Shown here piece after piece: positions 19,528 through 28,972 of a DNA stretch of 64,000 nt; position 1 is the stretch's first letter, and the number at the start of each line of letters is the position of its first letter. This DNA comes from Neptuniibacter sp. CAU 1671 (lineage in GTDB: Bacteria; Pseudomonadota; Gammaproteobacteria; Pseudomonadales; Balneatricaceae). The stretch spans positions 50,041 through 114,040 of the forward strand of contig NZ_JARHUE010000008.1 of NCBI RefSeq assembly GCF_029222905.1, in the 5' to 3' direction. The position numbers were made by a program, and so were the translations under genes. The notes beneath the pieces are model-generated. The model did no database searches and had not been told where the DNA came from. It saw only the letters and a program-made list of their open reading frames with translations.

Positions 19528-19785
19528 GTGACAGACAAGCAACCTGAGATGGTGTTGGAGATCGTTGAGCTTGAGAATGGCGAACTTGCCATTCGTAGTG
19601 CTGAGCTGGATGCTGAACCGATGATCAAAATCGAATTTTCAGAAACCCTCAGAGACCAGCTCGAAGAACAATACCTGGATGTTGCTCGGGTGATGTTAAC
19701 GGCGGGTATTCAGTTGGCTGTTGAAAACGGCGTCAACCTCAAATCCAGACCTGCAAATGACGAAATGCTGCATATTTTGCATTAA
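19528..19785 (+). CDS. Small conserved protein of unknown function
   Basis: An 85-residue acidic protein with GTG start at 19528 and AGGAG about ten bases upstream. The core VLEIVELENGELAIRSAELDAEPMIKIEFSE is followed by an amphipathic helix. I do not know a named domain. It follows the DUF6586 gene closely and ends before a terminator. Similar small genes occupy this place in Pseudomonas-type genomes. Confidence 0.72.
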   Translation: MTDKQPEMVLEIVELENGELAIRSAELDAEPMIKIEFSETLRDQLEEQYLDVARVMLTAGIQLAVENGVNLKSRPANDEMLHILH

Positions 19786-19791
19786 GAGCTT

Positions 19792-19822
19792 AAGAGGCAG
19801 TTTGGCTGCCTCTTGTTCTTCT
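19792..19822 (+). terminator. Terminator after the topA-linked genes
   Basis: AAGAGGCAG, a TTTGG loop and CTGCCTCTT form a perfect 9-bp stem followed by an interrupted T tract (TTGTTCTTCT). Confidence 0.7.
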
Positions 19823-19824
19823 CG

Positions 19825-20289
19825 TTAGCAATAACGGATTACAATCGCATGGCTCTGGCCCAATCTGGCCGCGTCTTTCAGTTCAGCCATCTCTTTTGCA
19901 TCAAAGCCATTTTCAGTTGATATAACCAGATGACTGGTGCCTGTCTGTAGTGCACGACAGGCCAGATTATGGGTGCTGTGGTGGATGTCGGCATTCAGCA
20001 GCATAACCTTGTTCAGATCGATATCAGCCTGTTGCAGCATGGGTTTTGCCAAACCAGCGGGCGGCGTCAGCCAGAGCAGCCAGCGCTGGTCAAAGCTCAG
20101 CTGGGTCAATAATGGCAGCAGCATGGCCAGTGTCTGAGGCTCTTTGTCCGGTACGACAATTTCAGTGACTTTACCGGCTAACGCATGATTGACTGCGAAT
20201 TTGCCTGTGACTTTTGTATACGGTTTTGATTTTACCGGCAGAGTAACGATGTGCTCAGAACGTGTAATACGCGGCTGTACTGCTAACAT
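19825..20289 (-). CDS. sulA: SOS cell-division inhibitor SulA
   Basis: A 154-residue protein. SulA blocks FtsZ polymerisation during the SOS response. The ATG at 20289 is preferred over an in-frame TTG at 20295, because GAGGT inside the lexA end is then correctly spaced. The conserved core LSFDQRWLLWLTPPAGLAKPML (as in SulA/RecA-like folds) and the C-terminal GQSHAIVIRY are seen. The gene lies three bases downstream of the lexA stop, the lexA-sulA operon order known in Pseudomonas. Confidence 0.87.
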   Translation of the reverse strand: MLAVQPRITRSEHIVTLPVKSKPYTKVTGKFAVNHALAGKVTEIVVPDKEPQTLAMLLPLLTQLSFDQRWLLWLTPPAGLAKPMLQQADIDLNKVMLLNADIHHSTHNLACRALQTGTSHLVISTENGFDAKEMAELKDAARLGQSHAIVIRYC

Positions 20290-20291
20290 GA

Positions 20292-20894
20292 TCAATTACC
20301 TCGTCTAATAACACCCACGCCTAATCCTTCAATGGTCAGGTCGTGTTCTGTCAGATCAACAACAATAGGCTCATAGGCTTCATTTTCAGCGATGAGATAC
20401 ACTGTATGACCCTCTTTTTTAAGGCGTTTTACCGTGACCTCCTCTTCAATTCGGGCAACAACGATCTGGCCATCCCGGGCCTCCCGACATTGATGTACTG
20501 CTAGCAGGTCTCCATCCATGATGCCGACATCCTTCATGCTGTCGCCTTTAACCTTGAGCAGGTAATCAGCACGGGGATAGAAGAAGTCAGCGGAGATAGT
20601 GCAGTGATCTTCAATATGTTGCTGTGCCAGAATCGGGGAGCCAGCAGCCACCTGTCCGATCACTGGCAGACCCAGATCAGGTTCCAGATCCGGAAGTCTA
20701 ATGCCGCGGGACGTGCCGGGAATAATCTCAATTGCACCCTTTCTGGCCAGGGCTTTCAGGTGTTCCTCAGCTGCGTTGGCGGATTTAAAACCCAGATCAC
20801 GGGCAATATCGGCACGGGTAGGGGGGTAACCCGTCTCTTCAATATGCTGGCGGATCACTTCGAGTACTTCTGTCTGTCGTTTAGTCAGTTTCAT
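20292..20894 (-). CDS. lexA: LexA repressor
   Basis: A 200-residue SOS master repressor with an N-terminal winged helix ([14 protein letters not shown]) and a C-terminal self-cleaving protease domain. The cleavage site Ala84-Gly85 (QVAAGSPI) and the catalytic Ser119 (KGDSMKD) and Lys156 (EEVTVKRL) fall at exactly the E. coli positions. Two LexA boxes sit just upstream, so it is autoregulated. It is cotranscribed with sulA and divergent from dinG. Confidence 0.97.
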   Translation of the reverse strand: MKLTKRQTEVLEVIRQHIEETGYPPTRADIARDLGFKSANAAEEHLKALARKGAIEIIPGTSRGIRLPDLEPDLGLPVIGQVAAGSPILAQQHIEDHCTISADFFYPRADYLLKVKGDSMKDVGIMDGDLLAVHQCREARDGQIVVARIEEEVTVKRLKKEGHTVYLIAENEAYEPIVVDLTEHDLTIEGLGVGVIRRGN

Positions 20895-20904
20895 CGTCTT
20901 TAAT

Positions 20905-20920
20905 CTGTCTTTTTATACAG
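20905..20920 (-). promoter_or_regulatory. LexA box 1 upstream of lexA
   Basis: CTGTCTTTTTATACAG fits the CTG-N10-CAG consensus exactly. It is 10 bases from the lexA start codon. Confidence 0.88.
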
Positions 20921-20923
20921 TAC

Positions 20924-20939
20924 TTGTATTTTTATACAG
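20924..20939 (-). promoter_or_regulatory. LexA box 2 upstream of lexA
   Basis: TTGTATTTTTATACAG has one mismatch to CTG-N10-CAG and lies 19 bases from box 1 in register, as in tandem lexA operators elsewhere. Confidence 0.75.
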
Positions 20940-20964
20940 TAATTTTGGCTTTGTAAAGTGATAT

Positions 20965-20980
20965 GTGTATTTTTATCCAG
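20965..20980 (+). promoter_or_regulatory. Degenerate LexA box 3, probably for dinG
   Basis: GTGTATTTTTATCCAG keeps the CAG half and the T-rich centre but has GTG for CTG. It is 53 bases before the dinG start. dinG is a known SOS gene, which supports function. Confidence 0.5.
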
Positions 20981-21033
20981 TATTTTTACCATCTCTGTTA
21001 CTATAAGGCTCAAATTGATGGATGAGGTCAGGC

Positions 21034-23142
21034 GTGGATCAGGCGCTTAAAACAACGATTCAGGGTGCGTACAGCCGTTTTCTTGAAACCCGTGCTTTAA
21101 AAGCGCGGTATGGTCAGAAGCTGATGATTGCTGAAATTGCCCGTTGTTTTGCTGCACTCTCTACCAAAACGGATACTGAGTCTGATCAGCATATCTGTTT
21201 GGTTGAAGCGGGAACCGGTACCGGTAAAACCATGGCTTATCTGCTGGCGACTGTGCCGGTAGCGTTAGAGCAACAAAAAAAAGTCGTCGTAGCGACAGCA
21301 ACCGTTGCTCTGCAGGAACAGCTACTGCTTAAAGATCTGCCCATGTTAATTGCAGATGCCGGAATAGAGCTGACCTATACCCTTGCCAAGGGCCGGGGTC
21401 GGTATTTCTGTATCAGTAATGCAGAATTACTGGTGAGTCAGCAGGTTGAGTTAGGCCAAATTGCACTGTATGAAGATGAGGCTGCTCGAAAGCTTGATCA
21501 GACTGATCTTGAGCGCGCTAAATCACTGCTCAGTCTTTTCGCCTCAGGTGAGTGGGATGGTGACCGCGATGCGTTGCCTGAGACACTTCCTGATGGACTC
21601 TGGTCTTCCCTGACCAGCGATCATGTGCGCTGTACCAACCGTCGCTGCAAACACTTCTCCATCTGCCCATTTTTCCAGTCACGTCAGCAGATGGATAAAG
21701 TCGATCTGATTGTTGCGAACCATGATCTTGTGCTGGCTGATCTGGCGTTGGGCGGGGGCATGATTCTGCCCGCACCTGAAGACACACTCTACATCTTTGA
21801 CGAAGGGCATCATCTGGCGGCCAAGGCGCGAGGTCACTTTTCGTTTCAGATGTCGGTCAAGGCGAGCCGCAGATGGCTCTCCAGATTGTCCAGAACATTC
21901 AATAAATTACTGAATGAATCTGATAACCATGCGCTGTTGTCCGAAAAAATTGCCCGTTTAACATCCCCTCTGTCTGATATGGAGCAGGTGTTAATTGAAC
22001 TGGAACAGCAATTACAGGACCTGCTGGCGGATAAGGCAGCCAAGGATCAGAAATATCGTTTTGCCGGTGGTCGGATCCCGGAAGCCCTGCAAATGACGTT
22101 TGAGCAGTTCTTTGTCATTTGCCAACGGGCACTTCAGCTGTTTGAACAGATTACGGATCTGCTGAAGCAGGCGATGGATGGAGAAGTTGCTGATCTTTCT
22201 CAGGCACTGGGTGAGGCATGGTATCCACAGCTGGGAGCCATGTCTTTCAGACTGCAAGGCCTGTATGGCCTTGCCAATTCTTATGCAAAAACTGATGCAG
22301 GATCACGCGCACCCACTGCGCGATGGTTGGCTCTGACTGAAAACAGTGAGGGTTTTGATATCAGTTGCCACAGCAGCCCGGTTTCTGCCGCAGAAACACT
22401 CAGACAAAATCTGTGGCAGGCGTGTCATGGCGCTGTGGTTACTTCTGCGACCCTTACGGCTTTGGGGACCTTTGACCGGATAAAAGAGGATCTGGGCATT
22501 CAGGCCAGCGCAGCTTCACTGCAGGTAGCCAGCCCGTTTGATTTCAGTAACGCTGCAGAACTGCATGTGCCAGCTATGCGTTCTGACCCTGGGCAGTCTG
22601 ATGCCCATACGCAGGAAGTCGCAGAGATTATCATTCGGCATCTACCGGAGGCTCAAGCAACGCTGGTTTTGTTTAGCTCATGGTCACAGATGCGTTATGT
22701 GCTTGAACAGATCCCGGATAACATGAACAATAGCGTTCTTGTTCAGGGGCATCTGGCGAAACATGAGATTTTGCGCCTGCACCGGGAACGGATAGATCAG
22801 GGTGAAGCCAGTATTATTTTTGGTCAGGCCTCATTTGCTGAAGGTGTTGATCTGCCGGGTGACTATCTGACACATGTGATTATCACTAAACTGCCTTTCA
22901 GCGTTCCTGATGACCCTGTGGATGCCACGCTGACAGAATGGATGGCCAGCCATGGGCTCAATCCGTTTGAGCATTGGGTCGTACCCATGGCGTCAATGCG
23001 TCTGACCCAGGCAACCGGACGGTTGCTGAGAACTGAACATGACAGGGGGCGTATTACCTTGCTCGACAGACGGTTTGTAACGCGCCGTTATGGTCGTTTA
23101 TTACAGGCATCACTGCCTCCCTACCGATTGATTACTGCTTAG
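21034..23142 (+). CDS. dinG: ATP-dependent DNA helicase DinG
   Basis: A 702-residue SF2 helicase of the XPD/DinG type, 5'-3' polarity, acting on R-loops and damaged DNA. GTG 21034 is chosen because GAGGT precedes it and the N-terminus VDQALKTTIQ then matches DinG; an in-frame ATG at 21022 is possible. Walker A is EAGTGTGKTMAYL and the DEAH-type box is FDEGHHLAA. The four Fe-S cysteines are in GRYFCIS and CTNRRCKHFSIC, with the spacing of E. coli DinG. It is divergent from lexA and probably SOS-controlled. Confidence 0.93.
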   Translation: MDQALKTTIQGAYSRFLETRALKARYGQKLMIAEIARCFAALSTKTDTESDQHICLVEAGTGTGKTMAYLLATVPVALEQQKKVVVATATVALQEQLLLKDLPMLIADAGIELTYTLAKGRGRYFCISNAELLVSQQVELGQIALYEDEAARKLDQTDLERAKSLLSLFASGEWDGDRDALPETLPDGLWSSLTSDHVRCTNRRCKHFSICPFFQSRQQMDKVDLIVANHDLVLADLALGGGMILPAPEDTLYIFDEGHHLAAKARGHFSFQMSVKASRRWLSRLSRTFNKLLNESDNHALLSEKIARLTSPLSDMEQVLIELEQQLQDLLADKAAKDQKYRFAGGRIPEALQMTFEQFFVICQRALQLFEQITDLLKQAMDGEVADLSQALGEAWYPQLGAMSFRLQGLYGLANSYAKTDAGSRAPTARWLALTENSEGFDISCHSSPVSAAETLRQNLWQACHGAVVTSATLTALGTFDRIKEDLGIQASAASLQVASPFDFSNAAELHVPAMRSDPGQSDAHTQEVAEIIIRHLPEAQATLVLFSSWSQMRYVLEQIPDNMNNSVLVQGHLAKHEILRLHRERIDQGEASIIFGQASFAEGVDLPGDYLTHVIITKLPFSVPDDPVDATLTEWMASHGLNPFEHWVVPMASMRLTQATGRLLRTEHDRGRITLLDRRFVTRRYGRLLQASLPPYRLITA

Positions 23143-23151
23143 GACAATGAA

Positions 23152-24567
23152 TTGAGCGAAGCTAACGAGCCAGAGATGGATAATAAGACAACTACAAAAA
23201 CCTCAACTGGACGTCGTGCAGGGCGATCTCAGCGCAAGAGCTCACATGCTCCTGCCAATTGGAGTTTGGAAGATTTTCAGGTGCCAGCTGTTGAAGACAA
23301 GCTGCGCTTTCATGATTTTCATCTGCCGGATGTGGTGATGCATGCGATTGCCGATCTTGGCTTTGAATATGCGTCTCCCATTCAGGCGGCAACCATTCCT
23401 GCAGCCCTGGCTGGTAAGGATATTATCGGCAAGGCGCAAACCGGTACGGGTAAAACTGCGGCCTTCCTGCTGGGTATCATTACTGACCTTATCGACTACC
23501 CTTTGCCTGAACGTAACCGGCTGGGTGAGCCTCGTGCGCTGATTGTTGCACCGACCCGTGAACTGGCGTTACAGATTGCTTCCGATGCTGTTGATCTGTC
23601 CAAATATACCGATCTGCATATTGTCAGTCTGGTTGGCGGTATGGATTACGACAAACAGCGTCAGCAGCTGAAACAGCAGCCGGTTGATATCCTGGTTGTC
23701 ACACCGGGTCGTTTGATCGATTTCATTAACCGAAAAGATGTCGATCTCTGGAATGTCGAGGTGCTGGTGCTGGATGAAGCTGACCGCATGTTGAGCATGG
23801 GATTTATCCCGGATGTGCGGACGATTATTCGGAACACTCCGCGTAAAGGCAGTGACCGTCAGACCCTGCTTTACAGTGCTACCTTTACGGACGATATCCT
23901 GAATTTGGCAGCGCAGTGGACATTTGAAGCGGTAAAAATCGAGATTGAGTCAGAACGTAAAACCACAGATAACGTTGCTCAGCAGGTGTATCTGGTTTCA
24001 AGTTCGGAGAAATATAACCTGTTGCGCAATTACATGGACAAAGACCATGCAGAAAAGGTCATTGTCTTTTGTAACCGCCGAGATCAAGCCCGTAAGCTGG
24101 CCGAGCGACTCACTCGTGATGGTATCAAAGCCGCGCTCATGTCAGGTGAAATTCCCCAGCAGAAACGTGTGCGCACCTTGGAAGATTTCCGCAGCGGCAG
24201 AATCCAGGTATTGGTGGCAACCGATGTGGCGGGTCGTGGTATTCATATTGAGGGCGTTACCCACGTTATCAATTATCAGCTGCCTGAAGATGCTGATGAC
24301 TATGTACACCGCATTGGCCGAACCGGGCGGGCTGGCGCAACAGGTACGTCTATCTGTTTTGCCTGTGAAGATGACTCGTTCCTGATCCCGGAAATTGAAG
24401 CTGAAACCGGCGTGAAGCTGGATTGTATCCACCCTGATCCGGCCCTGTTGAAGCCGATTCAACAGGTGGCTGATAAATCGGCGCCAGAACCTGTTCCTGC
24501 AGATACTTCTAGTGAGCAGGTATCAGAGGTCAGTGAGCAAAATGACTCAGAACAACGACCGGCATAA
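23152..24567 (+). CDS. rhlB: DEAD-box RNA helicase, RhlB-like
   Basis: A 471-residue helicase starting at TTG 23152, nine bases after AGGA; a later ATG at 23176 is possible. A basic N-terminal tail ([11 protein letters not shown]) precedes the core: [11 protein letters not shown] (I), PTRELALQI (Ia), TPGRL (Ib), VLDEADRM (II), SATF (III), [14 protein letters not shown] and [10 protein letters not shown] (V-VI). Overall it is like RhlB, the RNA degradosome helicase of gammaproteobacteria. The acidic C-terminal tail could bind partners. It begins nine bases after dinG ends. Confidence 0.88.
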   Translation: MSEANEPEMDNKTTTKTSTGRRAGRSQRKSSHAPANWSLEDFQVPAVEDKLRFHDFHLPDVVMHAIADLGFEYASPIQAATIPAALAGKDIIGKAQTGTGKTAAFLLGIITDLIDYPLPERNRLGEPRALIVAPTRELALQIASDAVDLSKYTDLHIVSLVGGMDYDKQRQQLKQQPVDILVVTPGRLIDFINRKDVDLWNVEVLVLDEADRMLSMGFIPDVRTIIRNTPRKGSDRQTLLYSATFTDDILNLAAQWTFEAVKIEIESERKTTDNVAQQVYLVSSSEKYNLLRNYMDKDHAEKVIVFCNRRDQARKLAERLTRDGIKAALMSGEIPQQKRVRTLEDFRSGRIQVLVATDVAGRGIHIEGVTHVINYQLPEDADDYVHRIGRTGRAGATGTSICFACEDDSFLIPEIEAETGVKLDCIHPDPALLKPIQQVADKSAPEPVPADTSSEQVSEVSEQNDSEQRPA

Positions 24568-24778
24568 TCTTCAGCGCATCAGTCGCTGGGTTGCATTGGT
24601 ATTCAGTGCGCTGATCGCTGCCCTGGGGGTTGCCGGATATCAACGTACCGGTGACCTGATTCAACTTGCAGTATTTTTAGGTATCTCGTTATTGGGGTAC
24701 TTTGTCGTGTTATTGTTGTTTTATGGTATCGGTCGTTTGTTGGACAGTCTGGATGACAGTCAGGACAGTAGCAGGTGA
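24542..24778 (+). CDS. Small two-segment membrane protein
   Basis: A 78-residue protein starting at ATG 24542, inside the last 26 bases of the helicase gene in another frame. GAGG lies about 10 bases upstream. Two membrane segments are visible ([18 protein letters not shown] and [23 protein letters not shown]), followed by a short acidic tail. I recognise no family. Overlap implies coupled translation with the helicase. Confidence 0.68.
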   Translation: MTQNNDRHNLQRISRWVALVFSALIAALGVAGYQRTGDLIQLAVFLGISLLGYFVVLLLFYGIGRLLDSLDDSQDSSR

Positions 24779-24790
24779 AACGGGCAAGTC

Positions 24791-25819
24791 ATGTCAGAAC
24801 CATTGAAAATTGCAGTATTGGGTGGTGGTAGTTTTGGTACGGTGTTGGCCAATATAGCAGCGGAGAACGGCCATGCTGTAAAACTCTGGTTGCGTGATGC
24901 TGAACGTGCAGCCGATGTGAACAAGACTCATGAAAACAGTCGGTATCTTCCGGGTTACAGCCTGTCAGACACACTGATTGCATCAGCCGATTTGCAAGAT
25001 GTTTTACAAGCCGCTGATCTGGTGTTTGTCTCGATACCAAGTTCCTCCTTTCGAGCGGTTGTAAGACAGGCTGCGCCGTACCTGAATCCCAATCAGATGA
25101 TAGTGAGCACCACCAAGGGCATTGAAGCAGAATCATTCAGTCTGATGAGTCAGATTTTGCGTGAAGAACTCCCGCATGCCCGAATTGGTGTTTTGAGTGG
25201 ACCTAATCTGGCGAAAGAGATTGCCGGACGTCAGCTAACAGCCACGGTCATTGCCAGTGATGATGCAGAACTGCGTAACCGTGTACAGCAAGTGCTGCAT
25301 CGCAATTACTTCAGGGTCTATGCCAGCAGTGACACCTATGGTGTGGAATTGGGTGGCACCCTGAAAAATATTTATGCGATTGCAGCGGGATTGAGTGCTG
25401 CTTTGGGTATGGGTGAAAATACCAAAAGCATGTTGATGACCCGCAGCCTTGCAGAAATGAGCCGCTTTGCTGTCTGTATGGGGGCCAACCCCATGACCTT
25501 TATCGGTTTAGCGGGTGTGGGGGATCTGATCGTCACCTGCATGTCCCCGCTGAGTCGAAACTATCGCGTCGGCTTTGCGTTAGGGCAGGGTAAGTCTCTT
25601 GACGAGGCTGTTTCTGTGCTTGGTCAGGTGGCTGAAGGCGTCAACACTATCAAGCAGGTCAAAGAAAAAGCGGCTGCCATGGATGTGTATATGCCATTGG
25701 TGTCTGCACTCTATGATGTGGTTTTTGAGCATGCACCGATCGCTGATGTGGTTAAGATGCTGATGACCAATGAGCAGAGTACGGATGTAGAATTTGTCTT
25801 ACCGCGGGAAAATCCGTGA
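24791..25819 (+). CDS. gpsA: Glycerol-3-phosphate dehydrogenase [NAD(P)+]
   Basis: A 342-residue cytosolic enzyme that makes sn-glycerol 3-phosphate from dihydroxyacetone phosphate for phospholipid synthesis. The nucleotide motif [20 protein letters not shown] is at the N-terminus. Catalytic lysines are in [13 protein letters not shown] and [28 protein letters not shown] follows. Length is normal (about 335). It overlaps sixA by four bases (GTGA). Confidence 0.96.
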   Translation: MSEPLKIAVLGGGSFGTVLANIAAENGHAVKLWLRDAERAADVNKTHENSRYLPGYSLSDTLIASADLQDVLQAADLVFVSIPSSSFRAVVRQAAPYLNPNQMIVSTTKGIEAESFSLMSQILREELPHARIGVLSGPNLAKEIAGRQLTATVIASDDAELRNRVQQVLHRNYFRVYASSDTYGVELGGTLKNIYAIAAGLSAALGMGENTKSMLMTRSLAEMSRFAVCMGANPMTFIGLAGVGDLIVTCMSPLSRNYRVGFALGQGKSLDEAVSVLGQVAEGVNTIKQVKEKAAAMDVYMPLVSALYDVVFEHAPIADVVKMLMTNEQSTDVEFVLPRENP

Positions 25820-26277
25820 ACTTTTATCTGATGCGGCATGGGCAGGCTGAAGCCTATGCCGCTTCGGATGCTGATCGTTGCCTGACCTCTTCGGGTAAGC
25901 ATGAACTGGAGAGGTTTCTTAAGGAGTTAAGTCCAGTTCTGCAAGATGTGGATCTGATCCTGCATAGTCCATATCAAAGAGCTTTCGAAACAGCGTTAAT
26001 TGTATCTTCTGTTCTGGGTGTGGATTCTGTTCAGGCCCTGCCTCATTGGACACCAGAGGCTTCACCATCGCTGGCCCTGGCCTCACTTGAATCCTCCCAG
26101 AATAAAACACCACTGGTTGTAACGCATCTGCCACTGGTAGGGTATGTCACTGCCCTGTGTTGTCAGGGCAGCGAACAATATCCATTACCTTTTACCTGCG
26201 GTGAAATTGTCAAGATCACTGCTGACTGGCCGGCGGCAGGGCTGGGACAGTTGCTGCAGAACTGGCGGCCGGTTTAG
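25816..26277 (+). CDS. sixA: Phosphohistidine phosphatase SixA
   Basis: A 153-residue histidine-phosphatase-fold protein starting at GTG 25816, overlapping the gpsA stop. The catalytic RHG is in [13 protein letters not shown] and the second histidine in [16 protein letters not shown]. coli SixA dephosphorylates phosphohistidine in HPt/PTS proteins. The gpsA-sixA pairing is typical of Pseudomonas-type genomes. Its 3' end overlaps the convergent ligase gene by 62 bases. Confidence 0.88.
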   Translation: MNFYLMRHGQAEAYAASDADRCLTSSGKHELERFLKELSPVLQDVDLILHSPYQRAFETALIVSSVLGVDSVQALPHWTPEASPSLALASLESSQNKTPLVVTHLPLVGYVTALCCQGSEQYPLPFTCGEIVKITADWPAAGLGQLLQNWRPV

Positions 26278-28009
26278 GTTTCAGAAAGCGCGCCTGTAAC
26301 CCCTGCAGAGATCTATTACTGTCATACATAGACATCGCTTCGCGCATCACATCATCTCTTTTTTCAAGTTGATTTAGCGCGCCATATGCCACCGCTAGAT
26401 CCATATACACGGGCACTTGAGGCGACATTTTAAGGTGATGTTGTGCCCAGCCAATGTATTCCAGTGCACCGCGGCCATCATTTGCGTCAAATCCCTTATA
26501 CATATTCTGTTTCAGGGTGAGATAGGTGGCATAGTCCCGGAAATAGGGGTTAAACAGTGCTGATTCCAGATGCTGTTGAGGGCGTTTCTGATCCCTCAGA
26601 TAAGTGATAAGGCCGGTATAGGAATACAGCGCGTGTACCAGGAAGGCATTAACGATCACCGCTGTCGCGATAACTACAGCCGGTAGGGTTTTTTGCGCTG
26701 CTAAGGACAGGCCATCAGTAGAACGACTGCGTTTGTTGTGTTGATTGATAACAAACAGCAAAAACAGCAACACCAACCAGTGTGTGTTACTGATATAAAA
26801 TGGCAGCTCTACCTGACTGTGTAAGACGATTGGAATTAAAAGAGCCGCATAGCCGGTACCGCGTTGCCAGCCTGCCTGATATAGCTGATAAAAAGTGGCA
26901 ATGGCTGCGATCAGAATGCCCGCAATGGAGAGTAGCCCTCCCTCCACCAGCCAGAGAAGTAATTCGTTATGTGGATGGGTAAATCGGGGTTGAGTGCCCA
27001 GACTGAGTATGCCCGCATCCTGATACTCAGCGCGTTTATCCTGAAAAACTTTCTGGAAACTGCCAACGCCATGGCCCAGCAGCGGTTTTTCCAGCACCAG
27101 ATCGAGCGATATTTTATACACTTTCCAGCGCACATCGCTTTCCATACCGCCCATAGCCTGATCAAACTTATTCAGGGTTTTAGTCAGGCCGGAGCTGCCC
27201 AAAACAGCACCTGATGTACAGCAGATAATTATCAGTCCCAGCATCACTTTGTGATTGAGCAATAACCGCCAGCGCCCAAGCAGCAGGATAACCAGTCCCA
27301 GTACCGCACCTAAAAGACCTACACGTGAACCGCTGTAAGCGATAATAAAACAGCTGATAAAACCGGTCAGACATAAGGAAAGTTTGACTACCCAGTGCAT
27401 CCCGGACAGTGTTGGACGACTGATCAGGTAGAAAAGCAGCACCAGTGTTGTCGCCATCAGCGATGCTTGCAGGTTAATTTGCTGAAAAATGCCAAAAGGT
27501 GTTTTTGAACCGCTGAGGGGCATATAGGGTGCCATCTCGATTTTGGGTGCAAGCTGTAGCAAACCATAAAAGCCAGAGATAAGTCCTGTCATCAGCAGCA
27601 GATACAAGCTGCGCTCAATCTGGCGTGGCGTAAGGCGAAACTGATAAAAGCTGATCAACAACAGGTAACTGCCCACCAGCACCATAATACGCATGGCCCA
27701 TTCAGTGGGGTTTGTGTTTTCAGTCATAAAGCCACTGACCAGAGCCCCGAGGGGCAGCATACTTAGCGCCAGCCAGTGTGCAGGCAAAATAAGCTGGTCA
27801 GTTCTGAGCATGATGAAAAAACCGGCGGCGATGATCCAGCTGGCGACTATCCAGAGGGTATTGTTAAAGGGAAGGTATAAACCCTCGCCACCGAGATTGG
27901 GCTGGTAGTAAAAAGGTGCCACCAGAAACAACAGGCCAAATAGAAGGAAGAACAGCTTTTGTGGCGCCTGGAGTGACGGGTCCTTTTCCAGCTTAAGGTG
28001 GAGTTTCAT
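26216..28009 (-). CDS. O-antigen ligase / PglL-type O-oligosaccharyltransferase
   Basis: A 597-residue polytopic inner-membrane protein with about 12 hydrophobic segments. GIFQQINLQASLMAT resembles the PglL_A motif, and HPHNELLLWLVEGGLLS on a periplasmic loop is the Wzy_C ligase signature with its key histidines. The C-terminal soluble tail has TPR-like helices (YIGWAQHHLKMSPQ). Such enzymes transfer lipid-linked glycans to type IV pilins or other proteins. No pilin or glycan cluster lies nearby, so the acceptor is unknown. Confidence 0.82.
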   Translation of the reverse strand: MKLHLKLEKDPSLQAPQKLFFLLFGLLFLVAPFYYQPNLGGEGLYLPFNNTLWIVASWIIAAGFFIMLRTDQLILPAHWLALSMLPLGALVSGFMTENTNPTEWAMRIMVLVGSYLLLISFYQFRLTPRQIERSLYLLLMTGLISGFYGLLQLAPKIEMAPYMPLSGSKTPFGIFQQINLQASLMATTLVLLFYLISRPTLSGMHWVVKLSLCLTGFISCFIIAYSGSRVGLLGAVLGLVILLLGRWRLLLNHKVMLGLIIICCTSGAVLGSSGLTKTLNKFDQAMGGMESDVRWKVYKISLDLVLEKPLLGHGVGSFQKVFQDKRAEYQDAGILSLGTQPRFTHPHNELLLWLVEGGLLSIAGILIAAIATFYQLYQAGWQRGTGYAALLIPIVLHSQVELPFYISNTHWLVLLFLLFVINQHNKRSRSTDGLSLAAQKTLPAVVIATAVIVNAFLVHALYSYTGLITYLRDQKRPQQHLESALFNPYFRDYATYLTLKQNMYKGFDANDGRGALEYIGWAQHHLKMSPQVPVYMDLAVAYGALNQLEKRDDVMREAMSMYDSNRSLQGLQARFLKPKPAASSAATVPALPPASQQ

Positions 28010-28081
28010 CTATGCGATCCCTGAGATAATGGTTAGTATCGGCCTATGTTACCTTAATTGGTCAGGCTTGGGTGGAACGGT

Positions 28082-28960
28082 GTGTTGGATATCGATTGTT
28101 TGAATAACGCGCGTGAAATCAGTGTCTTGGCTAATGGTTATCAATTTGCTGCCATCGAATATGGCCCTTCAGATGGACCCGCAGTGCTTGCGTTACATGG
28201 CTGGCTGGATAATGCCGCCAGTTTTAACTGGGTAGCTGACGCGCTGCCTCAGGTTCGTTTGATTGCCATTGATTTGGCAGGGCATGGCCTGTCACAGCAT
28301 CGCCCTGAAGGGATCAGTTATCAGATTTGGGATTATGCAGTTGATGTGCTCGCATTTGCTGATGCGATGAACTTGCAGCGGTTCAGCTTACTAGGACATT
28401 CCATGGGCGCGAGTGTCGCACTGATCATGGCAGGCCTGGCACCTGATAAAGTTCAGGCTGTGGGCTTTTTGGAGGGACTGGCCCCGATGATCTATCCTGA
28501 ATCTCAACTCCCAAAGCTGATGGCTGAGGCAATTATTAAACGAAACAAATTGGCCCATCGTCCGGTCAAAATCTTCACTGAACCCGAAGAAGCAGTCCAG
28601 ATCAGAATGTCAGGCCGCTGGCCCGTTACTCGTGAGATGGCTCTGGCATTGGTCCGGCGTGGCCTGAAAAACACAGGGCAGGGGTGGGTCTGGTCACATG
28701 ATCAGGCACTGCTGCAACCGTCACTTGTGCGGTTTTCTAAAGCACAGGTCACGGCCTTTGTTGAAGCGCTTGCCGCGCCTGGATTTATTCTTGTAGCCAC
28801 TGATTTTGCGCGACAGACATTGGTTGATCCCTGGCGCTCAAACCTGCGTACAGTAACGATAACCCAGGTAGAAGGTGGTCATCATTTTCACATGACACCA
28901 GAAGGGGCTAAGGCAGTGGCTGCTGCGGTTGATAAGAACTGGCCCAAGTTAAACGGATAA
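28082..28960 (+). CDS. Alpha/beta hydrolase
   Basis: A serine hydrolase of about 292 residues. The start is uncertain: GTG 28082 (GGTGGA upstream) is preferred, with an in-frame TTG at 28058. The oxyanion motif LALHGWLDNAASF, nucleophile elbow LLGHSMGAS and C-terminal catalytic His in EGGHHFHMTPE are present; the acid is probably in VATDFARQ. The substrate cannot be told. The next gene, for a DUF4892 protein, starts 13 bases later and is probably in the same operon. Confidence 0.87.
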   Translation: MLDIDCLNNAREISVLANGYQFAAIEYGPSDGPAVLALHGWLDNAASFNWVADALPQVRLIAIDLAGHGLSQHRPEGISYQIWDYAVDVLAFADAMNLQRFSLLGHSMGASVALIMAGLAPDKVQAVGFLEGLAPMIYPESQLPKLMAEAIIKRNKLAHRPVKIFTEPEEAVQIRMSGRWPVTREMALALVRRGLKNTGQGWVWSHDQALLQPSLVRFSKAQVTAFVEALAAPGFILVATDFARQTLVDPWRSNLRTVTITQVEGGHHFHMTPEGAKAVAAAVDKNWPKLNG

Positions 28961-28972
28961 TAAGGACTCTGC

